Below are positions 42,592 to 50,661 of a stretch of 64,000 nt of DNA, piece by piece; position 1 is the stretch's first letter, and every line of letters starts with the position of its first letter. Location of the stretch: NCBI GenBank assembly GCA_937922705.1, contig CALAIW010000023.1, positions 1-64,000 on the forward strand. The letters are read 5' to 3'. The DNA is from an uncultured bacterium (GTDB lineage: Bacteria; Atribacterota; Atribacteria; Atribacterales; Caldatribacteriaceae). Both the position numbers and the translations under genes were made by a program. Below the pieces are notes generated by a model, which saw only the letters and a program-made list of their open reading frames with translations, searched no databases and had not been told where the DNA came from.

Positions 42592-43091
42592 AGATCACGA
42601 ATTTTTCGGAGTATTGGCCGGTACGCTTCGCTCTGGTAATCTGGATACGTATATGGAAAAGGGCGAAAGTCGCCTTTTTCCCATTTGATGGTTGCTTCAG
42701 CGTAGATTCCTTTTCCGATGTATACACGGTGAGAAAAGTTCTTAGTGGTAGCGAGGACAATTTTTCCTCCATCAAAGTAACCGGGGTCAAGGTTAATGCG
42801 ACGGGGGTGGGTTGCATCAGCAGTAGCCTTTTCAAGCTCGTTGGTGAAGAGTTTAACGTCAGGAAGAATCCCAGGATCTACAAGGTTCTGGAACACGAGG
42901 AACACGCGAAGGAGTTTTTCGCCAATTTCACGATAGTAGTCAGTGTACATAAAGGGGATGGGGTCACTCTGCCACTCAATGGCTCCAAAACGCATGGTAA
43001 GGTGAGGAATAACGGAGGCAAGGACTTTTTCATCTTCGTACAGGGTAGCAACAAAGAGCTTTACCGGCTGTGGGGGTCGCACCTCTCCCAT
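42543..43091 (-). CDS. DUF4416 family protein
   Basis: I use ATG 43091 behind AAAGGGTGATCC; a longer frame to 43127 lacks a ribosome site. The 182-residue product has PVKLFVATLYEDEKV, RFGAIEWQSDPIPFMYTDYY and RRINLDPGYFDGGKIVLATTKNFSHRVY, then YAEATIKWEKGDFRPFPYTYPDYQ, all DUF4416 hallmarks. The family occurs in thermophilic and anaerobic bacteria and has no known function. It is transcribed against the exporter and away from the ferritin-like gene, sharing a short gap with a TATAAT on its own strand (43107-43112). Confidence 0.88.
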   Translation of the reverse strand: MGEVRPPQPVKLFVATLYEDEKVLASVIPHLTMRFGAIEWQSDPIPFMYTDYYREIGEKLLRVFLVFQNLVDPGILPDVKLFTNELEKATADATHPRRINLDPGYFDGGKIVLATTKNFSHRVYIGKGIYAEATIKWEKGDFRPFPYTYPDYQSEAYRPILRKIRDLYRVSLKALSSNPKSA

Positions 43092-43128
43092 AAGGATCAC
43101 CCTTTCATTATACCAAGAATGGTACAAT

Positions 43129-43143
43129 AAGGTAGTATACCTT
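43129..43143. promoter_or_regulatory. inverted repeat AAGGTA-GTA-TACCTT in the divergent region
   Basis: A perfect 6-base inverted repeat with a 3-base centre lies between the DUF4416 and ferritin-like genes, directly before the ferritin-like ribosome site and after a TACAAT (43123-43128). Its size fits a small dimeric repressor or an mRNA hairpin hiding the ribosome site. Function is inference. Confidence 0.35.
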
Positions 43144-43159
43144 GGAGGTGATGTTTTCT

Positions 43160-43639
43160 ATGGCTTTTCGCTTCTCCCCAAAGGAAATTCTCACCATGGC
43201 CACGGAGCTTGAGCGGCGAGGTATTGCTTTTTACGAGGAGCTTGAAAAAAAGGCTTCTGATGAAAAAGGGAAAGAGATTTTCCGCTTCCTTGCCGATGAG
43301 GAGCGACGACACCTTGAGATTTTCTTGGGACTTCTTGGAAGCGTTGCCGAAACTTTTCTTGACACTGATGAAGAGGCATCTCGATACCTTGGAGCTATCG
43401 TAGAGAGTGGAGTGCTTCGCAAGGTTCTTGGCGGAGAAGTGCACCCTGGAATTCTTGGGATTTCCGAGGCACTTGATATTGGTATCCAGGTAGAAAAGGA
43501 AAGCATCCTGTTTTACCAGGGTTTTCTTCCTTTTGTGACCCCAGAAAAAAGGAAGTGGGTTGAAGAGGTTGTAGCTGAGGAGAAGCGACACTTCATTCGA
43601 CTGAGTGCTCTCAAAGAGGAAATCGTGGGGGTTGATTGA
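43160..43639 (+). CDS. ferritin-like (rubrerythrin-type) diiron protein
   Basis: ATG 43160 gives 159 residues; ATG 43151 is in frame but close to GGAGGTGAT. The four-helix body has paired iron sites: MATELERRGIAFYEEL, LADEERRHLEIF, VEKESILFYQ and VAEEKRHFIRL, the ExxH patterns of COG1633. It lacks the rubredoxin tail of true rubrerythrin at 1503. It probably handles peroxide or iron. It heads a redox group with the DJ-1/peroxiredoxin fusion and PDO, all within 20 bases of each other. Confidence 0.9.
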   Translation: MAFRFSPKEILTMATELERRGIAFYEELEKKASDEKGKEIFRFLADEERRHLEIFLGLLGSVAETFLDTDEEASRYLGAIVESGVLRKVLGGEVHPGILGISEALDIGIQVEKESILFYQGFLPFVTPEKRKWVEEVVAEEKRHFIRLSALKEEIVGVD

Positions 43640-43642
43640 GGC

Positions 43643-44611
43643 ATGAACCGTCGACGTATTATCATCCTTGTAGAAAACCAGTACCAAGAGCTTGAACTTT
43701 GGTATCCTCTCTTACGTCTTCAAGAGGAGGGTATAGAGGCGAAACTCGTTGGTCCTGGGCTTGAGGAAACGTTTCTTGGTCGTCATGGGTTCCCTGCAAA
43801 GGCGGAAATGGTTACATCTTCGGTATCTCCGCGGGATTTCGACGGGGTTATTATTCCGGGGGGTTTTGCTCCTGATTACCTTCGCCGGCTTCCAGTGGTG
43901 ACCAATCTCGTACGGGAGATGTACCAGCAGGGAAAGCTCATTGGGGCCCTTTCCCGGGGACCTTGGGTGCTCATTTCTGCAGACATTGTTCGGGGAAAAC
44001 GCCTCACCGGGCTTATTTCTCTTCGAGACGATGTGAATAATGCAGGGGGTGAGTTTGTCGATGCCCCGGTAGTTGTTGATGGGAATATTATCACCGCCCG
44101 TGGACCTAACGAGTTGCCTCATTTTATGCAAGAAGTACTTGCTTTTCTCTGGCGAAGCCGGCCCCGGCTTAATGAACCGCATCCCGATGGTTGGCTTGTC
44201 GATAGTACAGGTAACGTTCTCTCTCTTGCGCAAGTCATAAGGGGTAGGCCCTCCCTCCTTCTCTTTTTTGATTCCAGCTTCAGTCCTCGTGGTATCAACC
44301 TCCTTCCAAAGTACCATGAGTGGGCAAAGCGAGTGGAAGAAAAGGGTGGTCTTTTTATCGGGATCAGCACAGACAGTATATTCACCCACCGGGAGTTTCA
44401 GAACCGCTTCCCCCTTCCTTTTCCTCTCTACAGCGATATCTTCCTTGAAGTGACAAAAGCTTTTGGTGTTCTTGGGAATAACGGCCTTGCCGAGTGGGCT
44501 ATTTTCCTTATCGATGCTCATGGAGTGCTCCGTTTTGCTGAGCGTTGCCCTGGGGGAGATATTGAAAATCTCCCCGGTTTTCAGCGAAAGTTTGAAAGTC
44601 TCTTTGGATAG
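43643..44611 (+). CDS. DJ-1/PfpI and peroxiredoxin-like fusion lacking catalytic cysteines
   Basis: This 322-residue protein joins two domains. Residues 5-172 match DJ-1/PfpI (IIILVENQYQELELWYPLLRL, GVIIPGGFAPDYLRR, GEFVDAPVVVDGNIITARGPNEL). The nucleophile elbow normally AICHGP is ALSRGP here, so Cys is Ser104 and His is Arg105. Residues 182-322 match AhpC/TSA peroxiredoxins (SLLLFFDSSFSPRGINLLPKYHEW, FIGISTDSIFTHREF). The peroxidatic Cys position is Gly217. One Cys (AERC) remains in the whole chain. Thiol chemistry by the usual routes is lost in both domains; a binding or chaperone role is likelier. It lies between a ferritin-like protein and PDO. Confidence 0.82.
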   Translation: MNRRRIIILVENQYQELELWYPLLRLQEEGIEAKLVGPGLEETFLGRHGFPAKAEMVTSSVSPRDFDGVIIPGGFAPDYLRRLPVVTNLVREMYQQGKLIGALSRGPWVLISADIVRGKRLTGLISLRDDVNNAGGEFVDAPVVVDGNIITARGPNELPHFMQEVLAFLWRSRPRLNEPHPDGWLVDSTGNVLSLAQVIRGRPSLLLFFDSSFSPRGINLLPKYHEWAKRVEEKGGLFIGISTDSIFTHREFQNRFPLPFPLYSDIFLEVTKAFGVLGNNGLAEWAIFLIDAHGVLRFAERCPGGDIENLPGFQRKFESLFG

Positions 44612-44623
44612 GGGGTTAGAAAG

Positions 44624-45265
44624 ATGTTTCTTGCAGACAAGGATCGTAAAGCCCTTGAGGCGTATCTTCGTGAAAACCTTGTGCATCCCGTGACCATTCG
44701 CTTTTTCACCCAGGAACTTGAGTGTGCCACGTGCAGTGATGTACGAACATTGCTTGAGGAAGTAGTTGCCCTTTCTCCACTTCTTTCTCTTGTGGTACAT
44801 AACTTTCTTTTGGAGAAAGAGGTTGCTGCAGCATTTCGCATTGATAAGATTCCAGCTTTTACTGTAGAAGGGGAGAAGGACTATGGCATCCGCTTTTTTG
44901 GCATTCCTTCAGGATACGAATTTTCAGGGTTTGTAGAAACCCTTGTCTCTGTCTCTCGGAGAACGACGGACTTGTCCGAGAGTACCAAAGCCTTTCTGGG
45001 GACCCTTAACAGGGATGTGCACATTCAGGTTTTTGTAACACCAACTTGCCCCTTCTGTCCACAGGCAGTCGTTTTGGGCCACAAAATGGCCCTTGAGGGA
45101 GAGCGAGTTTCATCAAGCATGGTAGAGATTCTTGAGTTCCCTCATCTTGCTTACCGATACGGGGTACGAGCGGTTCCCAAGATTGTGATTAATGAGACCG
45201 TAGCCATTGAGGGGGCTGTGCCTGAAGCTTTTCTTGTGCAAAAAATTATAGAAGCTTTGGGGTGA
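44624..45265 (+). CDS. pdo: protein disulfide oxidoreductase (two thioredoxin folds)
   Basis: The 213-residue protein has two thioredoxin folds, each with a CxxC: ECATC (Cys34, Cys37) and TPTCPFC (Cys142, Cys145). DKIPAFTVEGEKDYGIRFFGIPSGYEF is the PDO hallmark from hyperthermophilic archaea and bacteria. It forms and swaps disulfides in cytoplasmic proteins and suggests a hot habitat. The first CxxC (CATC) is unusual; archaeal proteins have CQYC-like motifs. It follows the cysteine-poor fusion by 12 bases and may share electrons with the ferritin-like neighbour. Confidence 0.93.
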   Translation: MFLADKDRKALEAYLRENLVHPVTIRFFTQELECATCSDVRTLLEEVVALSPLLSLVVHNFLLEKEVAAAFRIDKIPAFTVEGEKDYGIRFFGIPSGYEFSGFVETLVSVSRRTTDLSESTKAFLGTLNRDVHIQVFVTPTCPFCPQAVVLGHKMALEGERVSSSMVEILEFPHLAYRYGVRAVPKIVINETVAIEGAVPEAFLVQKIIEALG

Positions 45266-45278
45266 GAGGGGGTTGTCT

Positions 45279-46316
45279 ATGAAAGCAGCAGTTATGAAAG
45301 GCTTGCGACACATTGAAATTGAGGAACTTCCCACTCCTATTCCAAAGGAGGGCGAAGTTCTTATCCGGATTCGCAGCGTCGGTGTATGTGGGTCAGATGT
45401 GCACTACTTTGTTGAGGGACGTATTGGGGATTTCGTAGTTGAACCTCCGTTTATCCTGGGCCATGAATGCTCGGGAGAAGTTGTGGAAGTAGGGAAAGGA
45501 GTAACGCACCTTAAGCCTGGGGATCGGGTGACTATGGAGCCTGGTATTCCCTGTGGAAAGTGCGAATTCTGCCGCTTGGGACGGTATAATCTCTGTCCTC
45601 ATGTGGTCTTTTGGGCTACACCTCCGGTGCATGGGACATTCTGTGAGTATGTGGTGCATCCAGCGCATTTCACCTATCCTATTGCTCCAGAGGTGAGTTT
45701 TGAAGAAGCAGCGCTTGTTGAGCCCTTTGCAGTAGGAATGTATGCGGTGCACCGGGCACAGGCAAAGCCCGGTGATGTTGCCCTTGTTCTTGGTAGTGGT
45801 CCGATTGGACTTGTAACCATTCAAGCACTCTCTGTCCGAGGAGTGACCGAGATTATTGCTGTTGATATTGTGGATATGCGCCTTGAAAAGGCGAAAGAAC
45901 TCGGAGCAAAACATGTGATAAATGCCGTTCGTGAAGATGTGCAAGGTGCGGTGCTGTCGATTACTGAAGGGAAGGGAGCCGATGTGGTTTTTGAAACTGC
46001 TGGAAGCGTTCAAACCGCGCAGCTTACTGTGGAGCTTGCCAAAAGAGGTGGCAAGGTTGTGCTCGTTGGTCTTCCATCGGTTACCCATTTTGATTTCGGG
46101 TTCATCAGGATTCTCGATAAGGAACTTGATATCCTAGGGGTTTTCCGATACGCCAATATGTACAAGGGTTGTGTTGACCTTGTAAATAGTGGTCGAGTCA
46201 ATCTCCGTGCTCTTATAACCCATCGCTTTCCCCTAGAGAAGACTCAAGAAGCGCTTCTTTTCGCCCATGAACATAAGGCCGAGTCTATAAAAGTTGTGGT
46301 GAACCTCGAGGGTTGA
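45279..46316 (+). CDS. zinc-dependent polyol (sorbitol/xylitol-type) dehydrogenase
   Basis: ATG 45279 behind GAGAGGGGG gives 345 residues. VGVCGSDVHYF holds the catalytic zinc Cys, ILGHECSGEVVEVG the His and Glu, and PGIPCGKCEFCRLGRYNLCP the four structural-zinc cysteines. The Rossmann domain has VLGSGPIGLVTIQ and the NAD-selecting Asp in VDIVDMRL. The closest relatives are sorbitol, xylitol and related polyol dehydrogenases. The exact sugar alcohol cannot be told. A riboswitch-led operon starts directly after it. Confidence 0.92.
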   Translation: MKAAVMKGLRHIEIEELPTPIPKEGEVLIRIRSVGVCGSDVHYFVEGRIGDFVVEPPFILGHECSGEVVEVGKGVTHLKPGDRVTMEPGIPCGKCEFCRLGRYNLCPHVVFWATPPVHGTFCEYVVHPAHFTYPIAPEVSFEEAALVEPFAVGMYAVHRAQAKPGDVALVLGSGPIGLVTIQALSVRGVTEIIAVDIVDMRLEKAKELGAKHVINAVREDVQGAVLSITEGKGADVVFETAGSVQTAQLTVELAKRGGKVVLVGLPSVTHFDFGFIRILDKELDILGVFRYANMYKGCVDLVNSGRVNLRALITHRFPLEKTQEALLFAHEHKAESIKVVVNLEG

Positions 46317-46322
46317 CAATCT

Positions 46323-46331
46323 TGGTATAAT
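46323..46331 (+). promoter_or_regulatory. extended -10 promoter TGGTATAAT of the thiamine operon
   Basis: TATAAT at 46326-46331 with TGG just before it starts about seven bases after the polyol dehydrogenase stop. A TTGACA at 46313-46318 is only 7 bases upstream, too close to be its -35. Transcription would begin near 46338, just before the TPP aptamer. Confidence 0.65.
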
Positions 46332-46356
46332 GGAAGGCGAAAGGTGAATACTGGAG

Positions 46357-46449
46357 GCCAGGGGAGCTCCATAACGCGGGGCTGAGAGGAGAGCGCAAGC
46401 TCTCGACCCTTTGAACCTGATCTGGTTAATGCCAGCGTAGGGAGTTGGC
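46357..46449 (+). ncRNA. TPP riboswitch (THI element)
   Basis: The thi-box parts are all present in order: GGGGAGC, CGGGGCTGAGAG, a variable P3 hairpin GAGAGC-GCAA-GCTCTC, then ACCCTTTGAACCTGATCTGG and TAATGCCAGCGTAGGGA. The ends GCCAG (46357-46361) and TTGGC (46445-46449) close P1. TPP binding would fold this structure and favour the terminator 14 bases downstream, shutting off thiamine precursor uptake and salvage when TPP is plentiful. Confidence 0.97.
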
Positions 46450-46462
46450 TTGGTTATTTTGG

Positions 46463-46495
46463 GCCATCTGCCGTCCTGGCAGATGGCTTTTTTTT
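46463..46495 (+). terminator. riboswitch-controlled intrinsic terminator
   Basis: A 10-base-pair stem, GCCATCTGCC (46463-46472) with GGCAGATGGC (46478-46487) around GTCCT, is followed by eight T. It lies between the TPP aptamer and the thiW ribosome site (GGAGG 46496-46500). It is the expression platform of the riboswitch. Confidence 0.92.
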
Positions 46496-46508
46496 GGAGG
46501 TGAGAAGG

Positions 46509-47006
46509 ATGCATCGGCTTTGGTATACTGGTCTTTTTGCCGCCCTTGCAGTGGTAGCCTCAAGCTTCCATTTCCCTGTAGGTCCTGTGAAGGTCTTTCC
46601 TTTCCAGCACGCTATCAATGTTCTTGCGGGGATTACTGTTGGCCCATGGTATGGAGCTCTTGCCGCTTTTGTTGCAGGGATCATTCGCATACTCCTTGGC
46701 ACAGGGACAGTGTTTGCGTTTCCTGGAGGAATTCCTGGAGTGATATGTGTTGGGCTTGCATACCGCTTTCTCAAGAGGGATTTTGCAGGATTTTTTGAGC
46801 CTGTGGGGACAGGAGTCTTTGGAGCAATGTTGAGTGCTTACCTTGTTGCTCCTCTTGTGGGGAGGGGAGGGACGCTTCTCTTTTTCCAGACGGCTTTTCT
46901 GGCAAGCAGCATCCCGGGAAGCATTCTTGGTTTTCTTCTCGTGAAAGCTCTGCGACGTGTATTGCATAAGGAACTCTCTCTTGAAGGGAGGTGTTCTAGG
47001 TGCTAG
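46509..47006 (+). CDS. thiW: ThiW, ECF transporter S component for thiazole
   Basis: The ATG at 46509, 8 bases after GGAGG, gives 165 residues with about five membrane helices. ALAVVASSFHFPVGPVKVFPFQHAINVLAGITVGPWYGA and GTGTVFAFPGGIPGV are typical of ThiW. It binds the thiazole precursor and works with the shared ECF energising module, which is not in this window. It is the first gene behind the TPP riboswitch and next to the thiazole kinase. It overlaps cytX by seven bases. Confidence 0.93.
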   Translation: MHRLWYTGLFAALAVVASSFHFPVGPVKVFPFQHAINVLAGITVGPWYGALAAFVAGIIRILLGTGTVFAFPGGIPGVICVGLAYRFLKRDFAGFFEPVGTGVFGAMLSAYLVAPLVGRGGTLLFFQTAFLASSIPGSILGFLLVKALRRVLHKELSLEGRCSRC

Positions 47007-48247
47007 AAACGCTTCGTCCGGTACCTCAAGAGAAGCGCTATCTCTCGGGGTTTGATCTCTTTCTCCTCTGGGTCGGTGCTGCAGTGGCGGTATCGGAAAT
47101 CTGGGCAGGGAGCCTCCTTGCTCCCTTAGGTTTCGTAGGAGGGATGCTTGCTATTCTCGTTGGACACCTGGTGGGAAACACGCCTTTTGCCTTGGGGGGA
47201 GTGCTTGGAAGCGATTTCGGTGTACCAGCCATGGTTTCTGTCCGGTTGGCTTTTGGAAAATGGGGTTCGTATCTTGCGTCGTTTTTAAATATTCTGCAGC
47301 TTGTTGGCTGGACGGCTGTCATGATTATTATCTGCGCCAAGGCAGGGGACGCAATTCTTCAATCCCTCTTTGGCGTTTCAAGTTTCAGGCTCCTTTTGGT
47401 TGTGGCAGGTGTGGTGAGTACCTTCTGGGCGCTTATTGAAACCTCCTGGTGGCGGTGGATGCAGCGGATTGCGGTCCTTGCTCTTTCTGCCCTTTCTGGA
47501 GTTATGACCTTTGTGGCGCTGCGAGGAGTCTCTTTTGGGGAGCTCCTTCGTCTCCGGGGGGATGGTTCTCTCCCCTGGGGGGCTGGTTTTGATCTTGTTG
47601 TGGCGATGCCCATTTCATGGCTTCCTCTTGTGGCGGATTACTCGCGCTTTGCCCGAAGCACAAAGGAGGCTTTCTGGGGGACATGGTGGGGGTACTTTGT
47701 AGCTAGCTCCTGGATGTATACCGTGGGCCTTGTGAGTGCTCTAACAACAGGGCGGGCTGACCCTCTTCCAGCTATGGTGGCCCTTGGTCTTGGCTTTGCG
47801 GCTCTGCTTATCGTTCTTTTTTCCACCTTTACTACGACGTTCCTTGATATCTATTCTGCTTCTGTTTCCTTTCTTAACGTTTACCCAAAGATGAAAGAAA
47901 AGCTTGCTACTGTCCTCTTTGGAGCCTTCGGAACCCTTCTTGCCCTAGTTTTTCCTATGGAGAGGTATGAGAGTTTTCTTTTTCTTATCGGTGCAGTATT
48001 TACCCCCCTTTTTGGTGTGGTTATTGCCGATTACTTTGTGCTCCGTCGCAGAAAGGCCGAAGTTGTAAGCTTTTACGAGCAGTGTCCTCCCCTTGTCTGG
48101 GAAGCGGTTGTGTCCTGGGCTTTTGGTGTGGGAGTGTATGTTCTGTTCCTTAGGACCTTTCCTGCCCTTGGGGCATCTATCCCAAGTTTTCTTCTCTCTG
48201 GGACACTCTACCTTCTTTTAAGGAGGCGAAAACAGTGGACCTTGTAA
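47000..48247 (+). CDS. cytX: CytX, NCS1-type hydroxymethylpyrimidine transporter
   Basis: GTG 47000 gives 415 residues with about 12 membrane helices. The opening SGFDLFLLWVGAAVAVSEIWAGSLLAPLG, LGSDFGVPAMVSVRLAFGKWGSYLASFLNILQLVGWTAVMI and AMPISWLPLVADYSRFARS match CytX. It would import the pyrimidine (HMP) precursor with a cation. Together with ThiW it brings both halves of thiamine, which explains why the cell keeps kinases and ThiE but no thiC or thiG here. Confidence 0.92.
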   Translation: MLETLRPVPQEKRYLSGFDLFLLWVGAAVAVSEIWAGSLLAPLGFVGGMLAILVGHLVGNTPFALGGVLGSDFGVPAMVSVRLAFGKWGSYLASFLNILQLVGWTAVMIIICAKAGDAILQSLFGVSSFRLLLVVAGVVSTFWALIETSWWRWMQRIAVLALSALSGVMTFVALRGVSFGELLRLRGDGSLPWGAGFDLVVAMPISWLPLVADYSRFARSTKEAFWGTWWGYFVASSWMYTVGLVSALTTGRADPLPAMVALGLGFAALLIVLFSTFTTTFLDIYSASVSFLNVYPKMKEKLATVLFGAFGTLLALVFPMERYESFLFLIGAVFTPLFGVVIADYFVLRRRKAEVVSFYEQCPPLVWEAVVSWAFGVGVYVLFLRTFPALGASIPSFLLSGTLYLLLRRRKQWTL

Positions 48248-49041
48248 GGCGGTGTGCAGAAGCGCTCTCTCTTGTGCGAAAGAAAAAACCCCTTGTGCAT
48301 CACATAACGAATATTGTAGCGGCCAATGACAGCGCAAACGCTATGCTTGCCTTGGGGGCGTTGCCGGTTATGGCCTTTGCTCAGGAAGAAGTAGAGGAAA
48401 TGGTCGCTCAGGCTCAGGCACTCGTTGTAAACCTTGGAACTCTTACGGTTAATCTTGTAGAGAGTGCTCTTAAAGCAGGAAAAAGGGCAAATGATCTTGG
48501 TATTCCTGTAGTTCTTGATCCAGTAGGTGCAGGAGCAACCCGTTTCCGAACAGAGAGCGCCCTCTTTTTTCTTCATCGGATTCGTGTTACCATCCTTCGG
48601 GGGAACGTCGGGGAGATCAAGGCTCTCCTTGGACTTTCTTCTCGTATGCGGGGTGTGGAGTCAGAAGAAGACGAGGCCAATCGTGCCTCTATTGCTCGGG
48701 AAGCAGGAGGGACATTCTCCACGGTTTCGGTGGTTACTGGAGCGGTGGATTTTGTAAGCGATGGAACAAGGGTGGTTGCAGTGCACAATGGACACCCTAT
48801 GCTTACCAGGGTCACAGGTACAGGGTGTGTGGCAACTTCTCTTTGTGGTGCCTTTGTGGGGGCAGTGGGTGATCCCTTTCTTGCTTCATTGGCTGCCTTA
48901 GGTTTTCTTGGAGTGTGCGCAGAGCGGGCTATCTCTTTTGCAACGGGTCCGGGGAGTTTCCGAATGCATCTTTTTGATGCTATGTACACACTTCAAGAAG
49001 ACGAGTTTGCCGAAAAACTCTGCCTTGAGGTGTTCCAATGA
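48235..49041 (+). CDS. thiM: hydroxyethylthiazole kinase
   Basis: GTG 48235 overlaps cytX and gives 268 residues. PLVHHITNIVAANDSANAMLALGALPVMA opens the ribokinase-like fold; VVLDPVGAGATRFRTES is a hallmark and MLTRVTGTGCVATSLCGAF holds the anion hole with the catalytic Cys. It phosphorylates salvaged thiazole alcohol for ThiE. The stop overlaps thiE by four bases. Confidence 0.95.
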   Translation: MDLVRRCAEALSLVRKKKPLVHHITNIVAANDSANAMLALGALPVMAFAQEEVEEMVAQAQALVVNLGTLTVNLVESALKAGKRANDLGIPVVLDPVGAGATRFRTESALFFLHRIRVTILRGNVGEIKALLGLSSRMRGVESEEDEANRASIAREAGGTFSTVSVVTGAVDFVSDGTRVVAVHNGHPMLTRVTGTGCVATSLCGAFVGAVGDPFLASLAALGFLGVCAERAISFATGPGSFRMHLFDAMYTLQEDEFAEKLCLEVFQ

Positions 49042-49682
49042 GAAAGGATTTCTCCTTGTATGTGATTACCGATCGGAACGTTCAGAAAAAAACAAACCTT
49101 GAGGTTGTAGAAGAAGCTATTGCTGGTGGGGCCTCCGTCATTCAGCTTCGGGAAAAGACCCTTTCCACACGTGAATTCTTTGAGGAGGCGCTTCTTCTCA
49201 GAAGGTACACGAAGCGCTATGGGGTGCTTTTTATCGTGAATGACCGGATAGACATAGCGCTTGCTAGTGGAGCCGATGGAGTGCACCTGGGTCCTGAGGA
49301 CCTTCCTCTTTCCTATGCGCGGCGTATTGCTCCTCATCTTGTCATCGGGTACTCTTGTAGTACCAAAGAGGAAGCGCAAGAAGCGGAACGTCTTGGTGCC
49401 GATTACCTTGGGGTTGGGGCAGTCTTTCCTACGATGACAAAGAGGGACGCGGGGCCTCCGATTGGTCTTGAACGCCTTCGGGAAATCGTGTCGTCTGTGA
49501 CGATTCCGGTTGTAGCTATTGGAGGTATTACTCCTGAGAATGTCGAGGCAGTGCTCGCTACAGGTGTTGCTGGGGTGGCGGTAGTATCGGCTATCGTAGG
49601 AGCGCCTTCGGTGCGAGGAGCAACCGCTCTTTTTCGAGAAAAGATTGACGCGTTTTTGAGGAGAAGCCGTGGAACTTCGTGA
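49038..49682 (+). CDS. thiE: thiamine phosphate synthase
   Basis: The 214-residue TIM barrel has SLYVITDR, GGASVIQLREKTLSTREF, FIVNDRIDIALASGADGVHLGPEDLP, IGYSCSTKEEAQEAERLGADYLGVGAVFPT and VVAIGGITPENV, all ThiE hallmarks. It couples the pyrimidine diphosphate (from ThiD) to thiazole phosphate (from ThiM). It overlaps thiL by 14 bases. Confidence 0.96.
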   Translation: MRKDFSLYVITDRNVQKKTNLEVVEEAIAGGASVIQLREKTLSTREFFEEALLLRRYTKRYGVLFIVNDRIDIALASGADGVHLGPEDLPLSYARRIAPHLVIGYSCSTKEEAQEAERLGADYLGVGAVFPTMTKRDAGPPIGLERLREIVSSVTIPVVAIGGITPENVEAVLATGVAGVAVVSAIVGAPSVRGATALFREKIDAFLRRSRGTS

Positions 49683-50658
49683 TTTTGGGGAGTTTGGTCT
49701 CATCGCCCATATTCGAAAGCTTTTCCCCGAGATTGGGGATGACTGTGCCGTTCTGCCAGGACGTAGCGGTTTTTTCCTCCTTGCCACCGTGGATAGCCAG
49801 GTTGAGGGAACACATTTTCGACTTTCCCTTATTCCCCCCTTCTCCCTTGGTAGGCGGCTTCTTGTTGCCAACTTAAGTGACATTGCTGCGATGGGTGGTA
49901 TCCCAAGATATGCACTCACTTCCTTTGTCCTTCGGGAGGACATTCCTTTTTCCTGGTTTGAGGAATTCCTTTTAGGATTGCAGGAAGAAGCTCTTCGCTA
50001 TGGGGTTACAGTCGTTGGGGGAAATCTTGCTCGGACAGCTGGTCCGGTGACTCTTGACCTTGTCCTCCTTGGAGAAGTTGAAGATGACCGCCCTCTTCTC
50101 CTTCGTTCTAATGCTCGTCCGGGAGATTGTATTTTCGTCACAGGTTATCTGGGAGAGGCAAAAGCAGGTTTTCTCCTCGTAGAACAGGGCGAGGAGCGTT
50201 CTGAATACCAACCGCTTCGAGAGCGATTTTTCACCGCTTCACCACGTCTTAGTGTTGGTAGGTTTTTAGGGTCACTTGGAGAACGAATCGCCCTTATAGA
50301 TGTTTCTGATGGTCTTTTGCAGGATCTTGGGCATATTCTTGAGGAAAGTAAAGTGGGAGCAGTACTTGAAAAAGAGGCTCTTCCTGTATCTTCACTCCTT
50401 GCTCAATTCTGTAAGGAAAAGCACTATGACCCCTTGGACTTTGTGTTCCGAGGGGGAGAGGATTTTGAGCTCCTTTTTACCGCGCCGCCACACCTTGAGG
50501 AGATTATTCTTCGGAGTATTCCTGGTCGTTTGGGGATTCCAGTTTCAAGGATAGGGAACATCATCCCTGAGGAAGGCAAAATCTTCATAGAAGAGGACGG
50601 GAAACTCCTTCCTCTTAGTACCCTTGGTTTTGATCACTTTGTGCGAAAGGAGAGGTAG
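49669..50658 (+). CDS. thiL: thiamine monophosphate kinase
   Basis: GTG 49669 gives 329 residues. IGDDCAVLPG, LATVDSQVEGTHFR, RRLLVANLSDIAAMGG and VTVVGGNLARTAGPVTLDLVLLG are typical, as are LIDVSDGLLQDLGHIL and FRGGEDFELLF, which hold the metal-binding Asp residues. It makes TPP from thiamine phosphate, the last step and the riboswitch ligand. Its presence means the product of ThiE is used without dephosphorylation. Confidence 0.96.
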   Translation: MELRDFGEFGLIAHIRKLFPEIGDDCAVLPGRSGFFLLATVDSQVEGTHFRLSLIPPFSLGRRLLVANLSDIAAMGGIPRYALTSFVLREDIPFSWFEEFLLGLQEEALRYGVTVVGGNLARTAGPVTLDLVLLGEVEDDRPLLLRSNARPGDCIFVTGYLGEAKAGFLLVEQGEERSEYQPLRERFFTASPRLSVGRFLGSLGERIALIDVSDGLLQDLGHILEESKVGAVLEKEALPVSSLLAQFCKEKHYDPLDFVFRGGEDFELLFTAPPHLEEIILRSIPGRLGIPVSRIGNIIPEEGKIFIEEDGKLLPLSTLGFDHFVRKER

Positions 50659-50661
50659 AGG

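Noticed and set aside
43712-44800. 362-codon minus-strand frame
   Set aside because: It lies opposite the DJ-1/peroxiredoxin fusion and PDO genes, both of which have clear motifs; the antisense product has none.
46313-46331. TTGACA and TATAAT as a classic promoter pair
   Set aside because: They are only 7 bases apart. TATAAT has a TGG extension, so I treat it as an extended -10 without this -35.
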